From contig CM041465.1 in the NCBI GenBank assembly GCA_023213395.1, forward strand, positions 212,853,741-212,917,740: 64,000 nt of DNA. Reading direction: 5' to 3'. Position 1 is the stretch's first letter. Each line of letters opens with the position of its first letter. Positions 1 through 12,099 of the stretch are shown here, piece by piece. Both the position numbers and the translations under genes were made by a program. Below the pieces are notes generated by a model. That model had not been told where the DNA came from, did no database searches, and saw only the letters and a program-made list of their open reading frames with translations. Source of the stretch: Cycas panzhihuaensis. Its lineage: Eukaryota > Cycadophyta.

Positions 1-211
1 GCTCTCACAAAATAGGGAGGTAAGAATGAGCCTCCTCCATTGAGCTTTTACTTTTATATTGAAACATGGAGCATTAGAGTTAGGTAACATGAAATTATAT
101 ATAATGCACATGAAAGTGCATTTCACTTAAATGATCTAATTTAGAGTTCACTTAAGACCCTTTTAGAAATAATCAACTAATGTAATGATCTTGTGATATT
201 AATCCATTTCA
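1..211 (-). repeat. Element A 3' LTR (partial)
   Basis: This aligns with 7271-7480 over its whole length with scattered substitutions. It ends on the plus strand in TTTCA, so the LTR begins TGAAA on the minus strand. About 85-90 bp of the LTR lie outside the window. Confidence 0.85.
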
Positions 212-222
212 ATCTCTACCTT
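212..222 (-). other. Element A polypurine tract
   Basis: On the minus strand the bases just before the 3' LTR read AAGGTAGAGAT. This is a degraded version of the purine-rich primer expected next to a copia 3' LTR. The position fits exactly with the LTR boundary. Confidence 0.55.
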
Positions 223-639
223 AATGGTAGAAGGTCATTTTGTCTTTATTCTATCTTATGAGGTCTTCATTTGAGCCTCTTATAAAGTAAACTACTATGA
301 CACTTTTATAGGAAACCTTCATGGGGAAGAAAACCCACAGACCTTTTAATCTACTAACTTGGCTTAGGTAGCTCTTTAAATAAAGCCAAATAGCCAATTA
401 GTACAATTAATTTTGTAAGTAAATCTACTAAGTCTCCATATATCATTTGGCCATCCCCCATACCCTTTTAGGTTTTCAGAGGTTTTGATTTTCTAAAATG
501 TTATAACCCTTATCATTTTACACCTATAAAGGGTTTTTATGAATGGGATAGAGCAAAGACTTACTCTTGTCCTTCTACACCCATAAGAGGTTTTTATGAA
601 TGAGATAGAGTATAATGGTCCTATTGTCATCTCCTTCAA

Positions 640-2230
640 TTAGTTAGAGATGAATACCCTAAGTCTAAGTAGCCTTCAAAACTGTTCAAATTTAACCCTT
701 TGTAATGGTTTGGTAAAGATACTGGCCACTTGATCTGCTGTGGAGTAGTACTCTAGTTGAATTATACCATCTGAACTAGTTCTCTAATTCTATAGATTTT
801 TATAATTTTATATTTGGTACAATCATGAATATAAGATTTTTAGCCATTTGGATTATAGATTTATTATCCACACATAGGCTGGTAGAACTTGTTTGGTTGA
901 CATTTAATATATTTAATAATTTTCTAAGCCATATCATCTCCTTACTTGTCTTAGAAGCAACAATATATTCAACTTCGGTAGTTGAGTCTGTAATTATCTT
1001 CTGCCATCTAGATCTCCATGATATTGGTGATGTTTCAAAAAATGTTATGTACCTAGACATGAATCTTCCTGTGTCTTTATCTTTAGCAAATTTTGAGTCT
1101 ATGTATATATAAAGTTTGAATTATACATTGGGTTCATACAATAGACCATATTTACTAGTAATCTTTAGGTACTTTAATGCTCATGCTACAGCCTGCTAGT
1201 AATTTTGCTTAGGATTTGTTATGAATCTTATAAGAATGTCAATAGAGTATGCAATATCTAGCCTTATGTTGGTAGTATAGATGAGACTACTTATAAGTTA
1301 CCTATAGAGTATTGCATCTACCTCCCTAGTATCACCATCAGCTGAGAGTTTAATATTAGGTTCCATAAGAGTAGCCACTGGTTGAGTATCTTTCAACTAA
1401 AACTTTATAATAAGATCATTGATATATTTTTCTTAGGAGAGAAAGATTTTTCCATTACTTTGAGTTACTTCAATTTCTAAGTAATATTTCATCAACTTGA
1501 GGTCATATAATTTAGAAGTTTTAGTAAGGTCCCTCTTCATTTGGTTAATTATCTATTTACTATTCCTTGTTATTAATATATTATCTATAAACATTAAGAG
1601 GTAAATGACTTTATCATTTTGGCACTTGATGAAGAGTGTTGCATCAAATATATTGATAGTCACAAACCTCATATCCAAGTTACCTCATTCTTTCAGGGAA
1701 CTTGGTAAACCAAGCATGAGGGGCTTATTTTAGGCCATATAAGGACTTTATAAGCTTTCAAAACTTATGCTCTTGATCGACAATCTTATATCCTTTTGGT
1801 TGGGCTGTGTAAATTTCTTCTTTAAGGTCCCCATTATGAAATATAGTATTAACATTGAGTTGGTAGATTTTCCAACCCTACTTGGTTATAGGAGCAAAGA
1901 CTTTAGTGTAGTTAATACCTTCCCTTTGCATGAATCCTTTTGTTACCAACCCCACCTTATATTTTTATAGGGTGCCATCTGATCTATACTTATTTTTAGA
2001 CATCCATTTATTTTGAATTATCTTTCTTCTAAGTAGTAGATTGATGAACTCCCATGTACCATTCTTGATAAGAGATTGGTATTCTTCATTCATGGTATTT
2101 CTCCAAGCTATATGCTTTATAGCTTTTTGGTACATTAGAGGCTCTTCATTGAGAGCAAGGTATAATTCTACTAGTTCAAGTTTAGTAGAAAGTGATTTAT
2201 GCATCTTTACTCTATGGGCACTTCTAGTGC
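640..2230 (-). pseudogene. Element A reverse transcriptase and RNase H (copia pol 3' part)
   Basis: The enzyme pair would copy element RNA into cDNA inside the virus-like particle. The RT start is visible at 1965-2204, with EEYQSLIKNGTWEF and a KWMSKNKYRSDG block typical of the copia RT N-terminus. The catalytic YVDD equivalent near 1579-1591 reads FIDN, so the second Asp has become Asn (GAT to AAT). RNase H follows at about 640-1130 and contains DSTTEVEYIVASKTSKEMIW, close to the copia signature SSTEAEYIA. A degraded FTKPL block marks the C-terminus near 700-730. Several in-frame stops and frame changes separate these blocks. The family is certain; no activity is possible. Confidence 0.88.
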
Positions 2231-2689
2231 CAATTTTGCCTACCTCGTTTGGTTGTATATCCTTTTGTAGCTTATAGGCTTCATGAAAACCTCGAGTTGG
2301 GAATGAAGTTTTTATTTCTACAACCTCTTAGTCTTCATTTTGATCCTAATATAAATCATATGAAATATTTAGCATAGAGGAAGTTAACGATGTTGGAGAA
2401 GATGGGCCAGCCACTGATATTCGAGAAGGTGGTCCTTCTGTTATGGCTTTGCCTTTGTCAACTTGGATTTTCTCAAACGATAATGCTGGATATGCACACA
2501 TCAGTTGGAAGTCATAGCTTATATCCTCTAAGGCTCTATTATTAGATTCTAAGATTTTGAGCAACTGTTAAGCATCTCCCTCCCTAAATTTTAAAATATA
2601 GATATCAAATTTAGTAACATCATTAAATTGATATAAAGGCATCTTGGAGTCAAGTCTGAGTAATTAATCTTCAGTATTTATAGAGATAA

Positions 2690-3965
2690 CATTTCTAGTA
2701 ATGATGATTTTATGTTGTGAAGGTATAAAAACATTATACTCTATTATATCCATAGGGTATCCAATAAAGATGCCTTTAAGGGCTCTATCCTAGAGCTTGT
2801 CTCTATGTTCTTCCAAAATGTGAGTATAACAAATAGAACCAAAAATTTTAAAGTCAGAGATAGAGGGGGTTTGTATATATCATATTTCATATAAAGAGGG
2901 GTTGAGCTTAGACGTATTAATAGTGTTGATATAATATATAACAGTCCTGATATCCTTGGCCTAAAGATAGATAGGGACATTCTTGTACACTAGCATAGTA
3001 CAAGCCATGTTTATGATGGTCCTATTCAGGCACTCAGTAACTCTATTTTACTAGGGTGTACTTATAATAGTGATCTAATATTTGATCCCATGGTGACATA
3101 GGTATAATTCAAACTCATTAGAGGTTTACTTTCCACTGCTATTAGTCTTGAGTATTTTGATATTAAATCTAGATTCTTTTTTGCACAGGCTTTGAAAGCT
3201 TGAAATATGGGAAAAGCTTCATCTTTATTTATAAGAAAAGCAACCTATACTTTCTTAGTAAAATCATCAATGAAATTATTATAGTACCACTTATGTTTGA
3301 GAGAAGGGATGAGCATAAGACCACATATATTTGAGTGTACAAGATGAAAAACTTGACTAGATTTTTACTAACTATGAGGAAAGGGTTATCTTTGAGATTT
3401 GGCGATGATACATGCTTTGCATTTAAAGGGCTTAAAGGAGAGCCTAGGCATACTAGGAAGAGTGGTATGTAGTTCTCTTAAATGATTAATTTTATATGGC
3501 CTATATAAGCATGCCATAGGGCCTCTTAGGATAACTTTTGAGGAGTGAGGATTATGGTACAAACAGAGTCATCAACAACATAGTTAGCTTTAGAGGATGG
3601 AGAGCTAGTTAGGAAAAAACGTTTGCCATCAAGATTTATGGTCATAACCATAACATTTGAAGGAGGATGAATGACATAAAGAGTTTGATCATTTATAGTT
3701 ACACTTAGATCAAATCCATGAGAGACAAGGGTAGACAGGGAGAGAAAATTCTACTTCAGAGCAAGAACATATAAAACATCAACAAGGGTAACATCTAGAA
3801 GGCTTGGGAGTTTTAAGTAAATGGTTCCAAGTCCTTCAACTAGCTAAGATAATTTATTATCCATGTGTATAACACCATAAAGTTTAGAGTCAAAATCCTA
3901 AAAGAACTAGTGATGGCAAGTTATATATTGTGTTGCTCTAGTATCCATGATCCAAGATGAAGTAT
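2690..3965 (-). pseudogene. Element A protease and integrase (copia pol 5' part)
   Basis: The protease would cleave the polyprotein and the integrase would insert the cDNA. The protease active-site region near 3905-3950 reads WIMDTRATQYITCHH, where copia proteins normally have a DSGA-type motif; the catalytic Asp remains but Gly is Arg. The end of the integrase is recognisable at 2744-3060, with the NRT-type block after the catalytic Glu region and a block ending GYPMD near 2750. Stops in most frames break the gene. The order protease, integrase, RT is what identifies copia. Exact domain edges are approximate because the frame changes repeatedly. Confidence 0.75.
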
Positions 3966-5161
3966 TTAGGGTGGTACTATTAGCAATTCCAAGTGGTGAA
4001 GGCAAAAGTAAATAAGCATAACCATAATGATCCTTAATATACTTAGTGGACCTATCAATAACATTTGATGAAGTGACCCTAATTCTTTAAAAGTATGTAT
4101 GAGAAAATTACATTCCACCAAAAGCATCTTCGAAAAAAGTATCATCAACATTATGTGTACCATATTGCTATTGATAGCTTGGTAGTTTGTTGGTGGTAGT
4201 TTTACAACTTTTTGTATAGTTTCCTTTTCTATGATACCTTTGGAATATAATTATTTGATTTCTATCCTATAAGAAGTATCAGGCTGGTTAGATTATCTTT
4301 GATTACTAGATCTAAGTCCAAGTTAATTATTTTAGAATTGGCCTTGAGACTATTTTTATTGGTGTTGAGAAGCCTATTGACTATGAGGACATTATCCTCA
4401 TTGTCTACTTCTACCTCTTCCATAGGAATTACCACCTCTATGAGAGGATTGACCTTGATTTTTGGTATAAGAAAGAACTTTTTCCACTTTAAAAGTAGCA
4501 TCGACTAGATCTTATATAATGGCAAAGTTGGTATCAAAGGCCTTATCAAATTTGATGAACTTATCAGCAAGAGCCTTAAAATTTAGGGTCATTAAGGTGC
4601 TAATAGATTAAAGACTTTCCAATAGATTTTTATAATTTGGGATTTAGAAACATGAATGAATCAAGAAAGCCCATATAATATATCGAGTCTTAAAGTCTTT
4701 ATCAATGGTTTTCTAAATAGGATAAAGGAGATTGATTATTTTACTTACATGTCCTTTCTGCATTTTCTATTTATTCATCTTTAGCACTAAGTGAATAAAT
4801 TTTAAGTTTAATTTAGTATCAAAGTTCTTCTTGAGAACTTTAAGAACTTTCCATGTTATATTATGTATAACTTTATTAATGAGGTTATGTAGGAAATAAT
4901 CAGTGATAAGAAGTATCCCTACATAGTTTTTATCATCATCAAGTTCCCATTGGTGTTTGCCTATAGCATTAATGGGAGTAGTTGGAAGAGTTCCTCCAAA
5001 GCAAGGTGTGTTAGCAGTGGCAGGAATAATTAGTGTAAGTTGTAGGTGATCTCTCCAAAGACCTTCATACTTTGTAATATTTCTAACACTAATAAACCAC
5101 ATATCCTAATTTTCTTTCCCTTTAAGAATGTAGTTTATATTTTATTTGAATTGTGAAGACA
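3966..5161 (-). pseudogene. Element A gag (copia UBN2-type capsid)
   Basis: Gag would form the particle that packages element RNA. A start codon at 5161 opens a frame reading MSSQFK, stop, NINYILKGKEN, stop, DMWF. The two stops stand where Leu/Gln-type and Trp residues are expected, as if CAA and TGG had become TAA and TAG. The block at 4767-5102 contains DDKNYVGILLITDYFLHNLI and a W-x-L core typical of copia gag. A degraded zinc knuckle lies at about 4195-4240 (YHRKGNYTKSC), in which one metal-binding His is Asn and at least one Cys is lost. The C-terminal third is low-complexity Asn/Lys-rich sequence. Confidence 0.8.
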
Positions 5162-5324
5162 TGGTATCTTTTGAGAAGGGAAGAAATGAACAAGAGACTT
5201 ATGAAAGTGATGGTAATAAATGACTAAACACTATTTATAAATAGGAAATGTAATGAAGTAATGTAGTAGAAGAAAGAATAAATAAGCAAGAATGGTTGCT
5301 CAAATATGAAGAGAGTAACTTAGA

Positions 5325-5530
5325 GAAAAGTTGCTAATACTTATGATAAACATTAACTTGATACAATAGGAATATGAGACGTACTATAATAAAAATTGGC
5401 TACCAACACTTGTGATAAATATTAACTTGACATAGTAGAAATATAAGAATCATTATGATGAAAATTGGCCACAAATACTTATGGTAAATTTTAACCTGAT
5501 GCAATAGGAGTATGAGAAGCACTATGATTA
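5325..5530. repeat. Tandem repeat, three units of about 68 bp
   Basis: Unit starts are near 5325, 5392 and 5461. Each unit contains a version of TTGGCTACCAACACTT, then GATAAATATTAACTTGA and an AATATGAGA-like end. Units differ from each other at roughly one base in five. Confidence 0.75.
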
Positions 5531-6309
5531 TGATTACACTATCAATCACTTTTTACAAATAAGTGATGCATATAAGATTGTAGGCCAATGTAGAAGTTGA
5601 TATCATTAGGTATACACAACTTGAAACTCAAATTTAGGATTTGTAAGATTTATTAAAAGGATGTCTAGGCTTCTAGTAGAATTAAGTTGGCCTTCATATG
5701 CAATACCCATAATTGTGTTAAGTGATGAAATCTTAGTTACAATGGAGCCCTAATACTCCTAATCCTCACTTAGCTTACCAATGAGTGGCTATATACCTCC
5801 TCTAAAGAATGGTACGTGCATACCCATAGCTATGATAAATATTGGATTAGGTATATTTTAATCTTATATTAAAGTTTCAATTTTCTCAGTTTGTTATTAG
5901 GATGATCCCTAATTGAGGCATGATAGTATGGCTAACCAAACCTCACCAATATTCTAGTTTAGTCTAGTCCTAACTTAAAAATATATCTCCTTTATAGCAT
6001 GATATTCTTCCAACCAAGGTATCTTAACCTTGGTAAGTATGCGAATAAGTACAATATGGTAAAAGATAATGTATGTGATGTATTCTTTTTAGGGAGAGTG
6101 AAAAGATTATCAAATTTGTATCAAATATATATATAACTAAAAATAGAGTACTTTCAGAGAGCTTTCTTGGAGTGCTAAAATTAAATATTTAGAAGTGAGT
6201 GAGGGTATCAAATATTGCTATGATCTAGGTGTTTTCCACTCAATTTTACAATAGGCCTTGAAGCATTAAGAAAGGAAGAAATTTTCTTCATCTTTTTTGC
6301 TAAAAAATA

Positions 6310-6660
6310 AAAAAGTAATCTTCACTAAAATAGCAATAACTTTTTCCTATAGTAATGAAATTGAGTTTTGATTTTTATGATGTAAACTAGACTTAAACTT
6401 AGAGCCACATCTTTAGAAAGTAGAATCAGATCAAAATAAGTTCTGTAAAATTTTTGGCAACCCTGTAAAGTGGACAAAATATATTTTTTCAAAATTCTCA
6501 CTAAAAATAACTATTGTTTACTAAAACAATAATAACTTTCTTATATGATAACAAAATTGGATGGCAATTTTTAAGTTAGAAACTAAACTCAGATTTATAT
6601 ATTTAGCAATTAGAATCAAGTCAATTGGAGCTCTAAAAAAATTTTGGCAGTTTTGTGAGT
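6310..6660. repeat. Diverged tandem duplication of about 190 bp
   Basis: Two blocks, about 6320-6470 and 6508-6655, share an ordered series of words. These are CACTAAAA near the start, AATAACTTT, a TAAACT-containing stretch, AGAATCA near the middle and TTTTGGCA near the end. The similarity is patchy but collinear. Confidence 0.55.
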
Positions 6661-7169
6661 TTCAATAAGTAGATTTTATTTCTATAGAAAATCTAACTTA
6701 CAAATATCTCATCAACACATAATACCATATGAAATTTCTATTATTTTTTAATCACTAGGATCCCAATATGGACAAGGTGAGAGCATACAATGATGAATAT
6801 TTTAAATGGCTTCAAACTCTTAAAAGAAGTGGGTAGAACCTCCCCTTACAAACATTCTTCTAAATACTAAAAACAAAATTGACAACATTTCCCTATGTTA
6901 AATGGACAAAAAGAGGGGGAAAAAAAGAAGAATAAGATATGTATAAATGGCTAACAAATAATTGGAATCCTTGGGCCCTATGACTCCTTATATTATGCTT
7001 CTAAACTTGTAAAAAAGAAAGGGAAAGCAAACAATACTAAGTATACTATGATAAAAGCTTGAAAATATTTCCAAATCTACTTTCACAATCTCTTTTACCA
7101 TATGGATTATGGGGAAGAAAGAAGTGATGGATCCATTATAAGTATAAGTAATAAATAAGAAGGAAGCAA

Positions 7170-7181
7170 GCTCTGACACCA
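7170..7181 (-). other. Element A primer-binding site (initiator tRNA-Met)
   Basis: On the minus strand this reads TGGTGTCAGAGC, one base away from TGGTATCAGAGC, the complement of the 3' end of plant initiator tRNA-Met. It lies immediately inside the 5' LTR. Confidence 0.85.
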
Positions 7182-7480
7182 CATAAAATAAGTGGATCTA
7201 TCCTTCATCTCCATGCACTAAATAGAAAGGCAAACATAGGAGCAAGAGAAACTTGAGAGAAAAAGAGTAGCTCTCACAAAATGGGGAGGTAAGAATGAGC
7301 CTCCTCCATTGAGCTTTTACTTTTATATTGAGAGAGGGAACATTAGAATTAGGTAAAATGAAATTACACATAGTGTAAATAAAAGTGCATTTCACTTAAG
7401 TGATCTAATTTAAAGTTTATTTAAGACCTTTTTAGAAATAATCAACTAATGTAATGACCTTGTGACATTAGCTTGTTTCA
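7182..7480 (-). repeat. Element A 5' LTR
   Basis: About 299 bp between the PBS and the outer terminus. On the minus strand it starts TGAAACAAGC. It matches the partial LTR at the left edge of the window. Confidence 0.85.
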
Positions 7481-8906
7481 TAACCTTATGGCAATGACAT
7501 CTTCTATATGCCCTACTAAATGGATTTCCTTAAGTTCAAATAGTAAAATAGACTTATGATTTCTTTTGATCTATGTTTTCTAATGTTGTATCATCAACTT
7601 ATAACTAAATCCCATAATTAATCTTTGATCTTAACACTTTAATCAAAAGTGGGTGTAAACTAGTAGATGGTGATAGATTTTAATTTCCATGGGTTTAAAC
7701 TAATTATATATAATACACAGGTCATCAATAATAACTAACAACTTTAACACTTCCATGCTTCTATAAGTGATAAATAACTATTTGTGCATATATAGGATTA
7801 TCACAATATATGCATATGGCAACATATAATATAGTATCCATGAACTTATAGGCCAAACAAAGATAAATGGAGTTTAGGTGTATATTCTAAATGGAATAAA
7901 ATGGGTTGAAATAACCTTGAAATGGGGTTATATTTCTATAAATAAGCTTTACTATTTTCATATCTTAGAGTGTTAATATTTCATGATCCTGCCATAAATT
8001 TGTAATCTTCATACCTATTCTTCTGCTTGCATATATCTTCATCAATTGTAAGTGTATCCCTTCTAGAGAATTTATCATACATCATATGTAAATCCTTATT
8101 TCATTCAAGTCCAAAATATATGTACCTTAACATGCCTATCAATGTTGTTCACACCCTAACTTTATTCATCATGCTTTCTTTATTTTACTTTCATTTCAAT
8201 TGCATAGGCTTGTTGCTCGTCTTTCATGTACTAATTGGTCATTGGCTTCTTTGCTCAATCTATTTTTTATTTCTTTCTAATAATAATATGTGGAATCTCT
8301 TGAAAACTTAAAGCCTTTCTAAATTCATTATTTTTACTCACATCTTAATAATAAACTAATGAAAAAATATCATTGACTGGAAGAAAATCCACAAGCAAGA
8401 TGTGGATAAAAAATTCTATTATTAAGAAATGGGTAAGAGAGATATCACCATCATTTATTTGATTTTGTTGATGCTAATTGTGAGATTTAGTAAGATGATC
8501 AGTTTCATAAAATTTCGGTCAAATTTGTAGGGGATTAGTCTATATAAGCAAACTCAACTAGCAATAATATCTTCTTTATCTTCATTAATTTTATAGAGTT
8601 GTTTAAACCTATATGATTCAAAAATGTATACAACATGCTAAATAAATGTACACATAAATTTCTTGGCCATCTTCTGTTCAAACTCAAAATCTTCGTCAAC
8701 TTGCGCCAATATCTTAGTCATATATCTTTGGCATAATTCACTCAAAATTGCTCTTACCTACCTCAAGAATCTAGCTCAATAGTGGCTTAAAATATTGGCT
8801 CTTTTATTTGCTCTTTAAAATTGTGTTCTACTATAAAATTTACATAACATCAAATCTCACTAGGACTTACTCGACTTGTACTATAGGCTTTTTCACAACC
8901 TTGAAG
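7481..8906. other. AT-rich sequence without a recognisable gene
   Basis: No reading frame here resembles a known family. By position it would be the internal start of a copia element whose PBS is at 8907-8918, cut short by element A. I see no gag signature that confirms this. Confidence 0.4.
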
Positions 8907-8918
8907 CTCTAATATCAT
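8907..8918 (-). other. Second primer-binding site (initiator tRNA-Met)
   Basis: The minus strand reads TGATATTAGAGC, two transitions away from TGGTATCAGAGC. The sequence before it ends TTTCTAATA, a decayed form of the common copia LTR end. It therefore marks the inner edge of an LTR extending to the right. Confidence 0.7.
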
Positions 8919-9827
8919 ATTAGAAATTTTGAATTCACTCTAATAATGTTAAATTATTTAAATATATATTGAAAGCATAATGATAAATCATAAGGAATAT
9001 TTGCACAAATATAAAATAATATGAATACAAATAAATATCAAATATGGTAAAAAATCATCAAGCATTACCATAGTAGACACGAAGATTTATACATGGAAAA
9101 CCCAAGAGGGAGAAAGAATGAGAGAAGGTTTAGAGTATTAATCTTCTTTATTAGGTCTCTAAATGAACTTCTTTCTAAAGTTCTCAAATGGTATGTGTAC
9201 ATATTCATATACATAATCAACTAATGATGAGCTTATTATATGTGAGAGTCTTTTCACCTTCCAATTATATTTTATTGTTATATCAACCAATCTAATCATG
9301 TGTATGGGACTCTTTCACATCATCCAATGATAACTTTGACCTCTTGACTACTAATTAAACATTACTCATTGATAATCATGAACTTTAATATTTCAACAAA
9401 AATGAGGAATTTCTAATTGGTCATCCACCCCTTTTATAGTCGATAAAGTATCCTCCTCTCCCTCTCTTTTAAAAAAGTGACTAACCACACTTAACCCTTT
9501 ATTCTTGAACCATAATTATAGGCTTGTGCTAGTATTGTCATTGAAGATTAGTAGCCACTCATAAAGTGGGTCCATCCACATATTAACCTTACTTTTCTTA
9601 TTAATCTCCCATGATATGCTTACGGTGAATAGGTCCATATTGTTATAGATATTCCTCTATATCATAGATCCATCCTTATATAGCTTTGATTTTAGCTTTA
9701 TGATGGCCTCCTACATTCCAACAAAATACTTTCTTATCAAGACTCTTAAAAATAAAGAACTTTAATTTGTTAACATTCTCTAAGTAATCTTGGCTCTAAA
9801 TAATAAAGGAATCCATGATATGGGCCT

Positions 9828-9904
9828 AACCCCTAGTCCTTTATGGTCCTTTAGAGTACAAACCATGTCCCATTTGATTAGATGGGACTTCCTTTACTAG
9901 GGGT
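9828..9904. repeat. Nested inverted repeats in the presumed LTR
   Basis: Outer arms ACCCCTAGT (9828-9836) and ACTAGGGGT (9896-9904) enclose inner arms GTCCCAT (9867-9873) and ATGGGAC (9882-9888). Both pairs are perfect. The structure could fold as a stem with an internal hairpin. Confidence 0.7.
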
Positions 9905-10310
9905 CCTGAGAACCTTTCCACAAAAATACTCCAACTTACTTCTCTAACTGAGCTAAAAATCTAGTGGGGATGTGGCTTGAAACCAATATATAAATCAAGA
10001 TATATCCCGATACCAATTTTATAAGTATGTTTGTACTAATAAGGGATAGCCATCTGGAGGTCTAAGATTTAATTGTAAGAATATTTCAATCCACTACATC
10101 TTTCTATTGTACTACCTCTTGTCTCTTATGGCCAATAGAAATATGGAGATAAGTGAAGAATTATTTACCTTCACACAATTATAACCCTAAGATTAGATTC
10201 AAGCTTTGAGGTAGGGAATTAGAATAGTTAATTGTCATGACTTTAGACTTTCTATAATTAATCCTCGCTTTAGATACTAAATAGAAAATGTCTCTATAAC
10301 TTTATAATGC

Positions 10311-10392
<82 letters not shown>
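10311..10392. repeat. TA dinucleotide microsatellite
   Basis: About 40 uninterrupted TA units, ending in TACACA. It lies inside the presumed element B LTR. Confidence 0.97.
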
Positions 10393-10396
<4 letters not shown>

Positions 10397-10606
10397 AACT
10401 TAATAAAGGAATATTGATCCCAAAAGGATTAACATATATGAGGTGGGTAGTGTAATCCTTAGTGACTCACCAACTCATATTATAATAATTAATTAATTAC
10501 TAAAATACAAGAATCTAAGTTGGAGGCTCATGACCTAAAGTGATAAGCCTAAATAAATATTAAATATCAATACTCTTCATTAATTTTTATTTTATTTACT
10601 CTAACA

Positions 10607-12080
10607 TATAAACCATCCCTAAATGTCTCAAATTTATTATGTCCCAGTGGATTGGTGAAGATATCAACTAGTTATTTTTTTATTAGCCTATACACCATCT
10701 TAATCACTTTGTTTTAAAATTAGTTCATGAATAAGGTGATAATGCACCCTAATATATTTGATATAAGTGTAGAACATAAAATTTTTCATAGTCTTTAATG
10801 TACTCTAATTGTCATAATATAATATTATTGATTCTAATTATTATAATCCCATGTCCTCTAGATTTGTTATAACCAATTAGGTTTAGGAGTAACTATAACT
10901 ATAATCTTACACTTTTCTTTAATTGAGTGCAAAGAAATATTTGATTATTTTTTATTACTACAAGTGACGGTAGCTAAACCCAAACTAAAATAATATCTAA
11001 AAGTCAACCTTCTACTCTTTTTATATATTTGATGTAATTAGAACTTGTGAATCATATTAACTTAAAATTATCATTATGCTTGAATTCAAACTTATATTGA
11101 ATAGTTTCATTTAAATATTTTAGGATCCTCTTTGCAACTTTCTAGTGGACCAATTTTGGCACTACCATAAACCTAGATATCATTCTAACAACAAATGAAA
11201 TATCAAGTCTAGTAGTGATAAAGTATATTAGACTTCTCACTAGTTTTATGTATATTATTGGATCAATATCAACTTGATTATCTTCTATTATTAATTTAGA
11301 ATCTATCTCTGTAGGGATAGGTATAGGTTTATTATTAATAAGTTTAAATTTCTTCAAAATTTTCCATGTGCATTTTTCCTACAAGATGAAGATATATTTA
11401 GGCCTTCACTATATTTCTACTCTAAGGAAGTAATGTAGAATTCTAAGATCTATCATCTCAAAACAATCACTAAGATTGGTCTTTAAATCTAATATCATAT
11501 TGATATCATTATTTATGATTAATAGATCATCAATGTACAACACCATAAACGTAACTTTGTCATTTATGAATTTGATATATAGGTTTGAGTTCACTTAAGA
11601 TTTCTCAAACCCATTCTTTATAAAGTACTAATTAATCTTTTCATATTAAGCTCTAGGAGCCTATTTTAGACCATACAAGGCCTTCTTGTTCAATATATCG
11701 AGTGCTTATGACCTTTTTCAATAAAGTTAAGTGGCTATTCCATGTAGAATTCTTCTATTAAATCCCTATTTGAGAATGCATTTTTTATATCCATCTAATA
11801 AAGCTACCAGTTAAATTGTATAGGCATCACCATAATGAGGTAAATAGTATTCATTTTTGCAATAGGAGTGAATGTTTATTAGTAGTTAATCCCTTCTTTC
11901 TACCTGAAGCCATTCACTATAAGTTAAACTTTATATTTGTTTAAAAACCATTCAAATTTAAACTTAGTATTGTAGATCCATTTGTAACCTATTACATACT
12001 TTCTAGTAGGTAATTCAACCAAATCCCATGTGTGGTTCTTTCTCACAATTGGATTTTAATATCCATAACATCATTCTAAT
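10607..12080 (-). pseudogene. Element B reverse transcriptase and RNase H
   Basis: RT begins near 12080 with KNHTWDLVELPTRKYVIGYK, the usual copia opening. The block at 11409-11594 reads VLYIDDLLIINND around 11525-11545, so the YxDD catalytic pair is intact, and continues to DLRILHYFLRVEI. The block at 11142-11357 carries SLIYFITTRLDISFVV and an SRFM segment typical of the RT to RNase H connection. RNase H follows from about 11140 to 10640 in shifting frames, including VAKRILKYLNETI. Stops and frameshifts are frequent, mostly where Trp, Gln or Arg would be expected. The gene is inactive but easy to assign. Confidence 0.88.
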
Positions 12081-12099
12081 TCTACTCTTTAATGACTTC

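Larger units (their letters stand above)
5162..7169 (-). other. Element A long leader between PBS and gag
   Basis: About 2 kb separates the PBS from the gag start and has no recognisable protein. It contains a three-unit tandem repeat (5325-5530) and an older two-unit duplication (about 6310-6660). Such a long leader is unusual for an element with 0.3-kb LTRs, so an old insertion or local duplication is possible. Confidence 0.5.
1..7480 (-). mobile_element. Element A: decayed Ty1/copia LTR retrotransposon
   Basis: Read on the minus strand from right to left, this is 5' LTR, PBS, a 2-kb leader, gag, protease, integrase, RT, RNase H, PPT and 3' LTR, the diagnostic copia order with integrase before RT. 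The left LTR is cut by the window edge. The two LTRs align clearly (1-211 against about 7271-7480). All reading frames are broken by stops, so the element is dead. Lineage within copia was not resolved. Confidence 0.9.
8919..10606 (-). repeat. Element B 3' LTR, also 5' LTR of the fragment to its left (inferred)
   Basis: The left edge is fixed by the PBS at 8907-8918. The right edge is inferred from CTCTAACA at 10599-10606 (TGTTAGAG on the minus strand), which directly follows the end of element B RNase H. The 1.69 kb between has no coding signal and contains a TA microsatellite. If it is a single LTR it serves two elements at once. No second copy was found in the window, so the limits rest on these flanking signals only. 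Confidence 0.5.

Noticed and set aside
7170-7181. tRNA gene fragments suggested by matches to initiator tRNA-Met (also at 8907, 18719, 32520, 45147)
   Set aside because: Only the 3' terminal complement is present, next to LTR ends. These are primer-binding sites.
8027-8311. 94-codon plus-strand frame
   Set aside because: Hydrophobic AT-rich composition, no domain, and no related frame elsewhere; it looks like chance.
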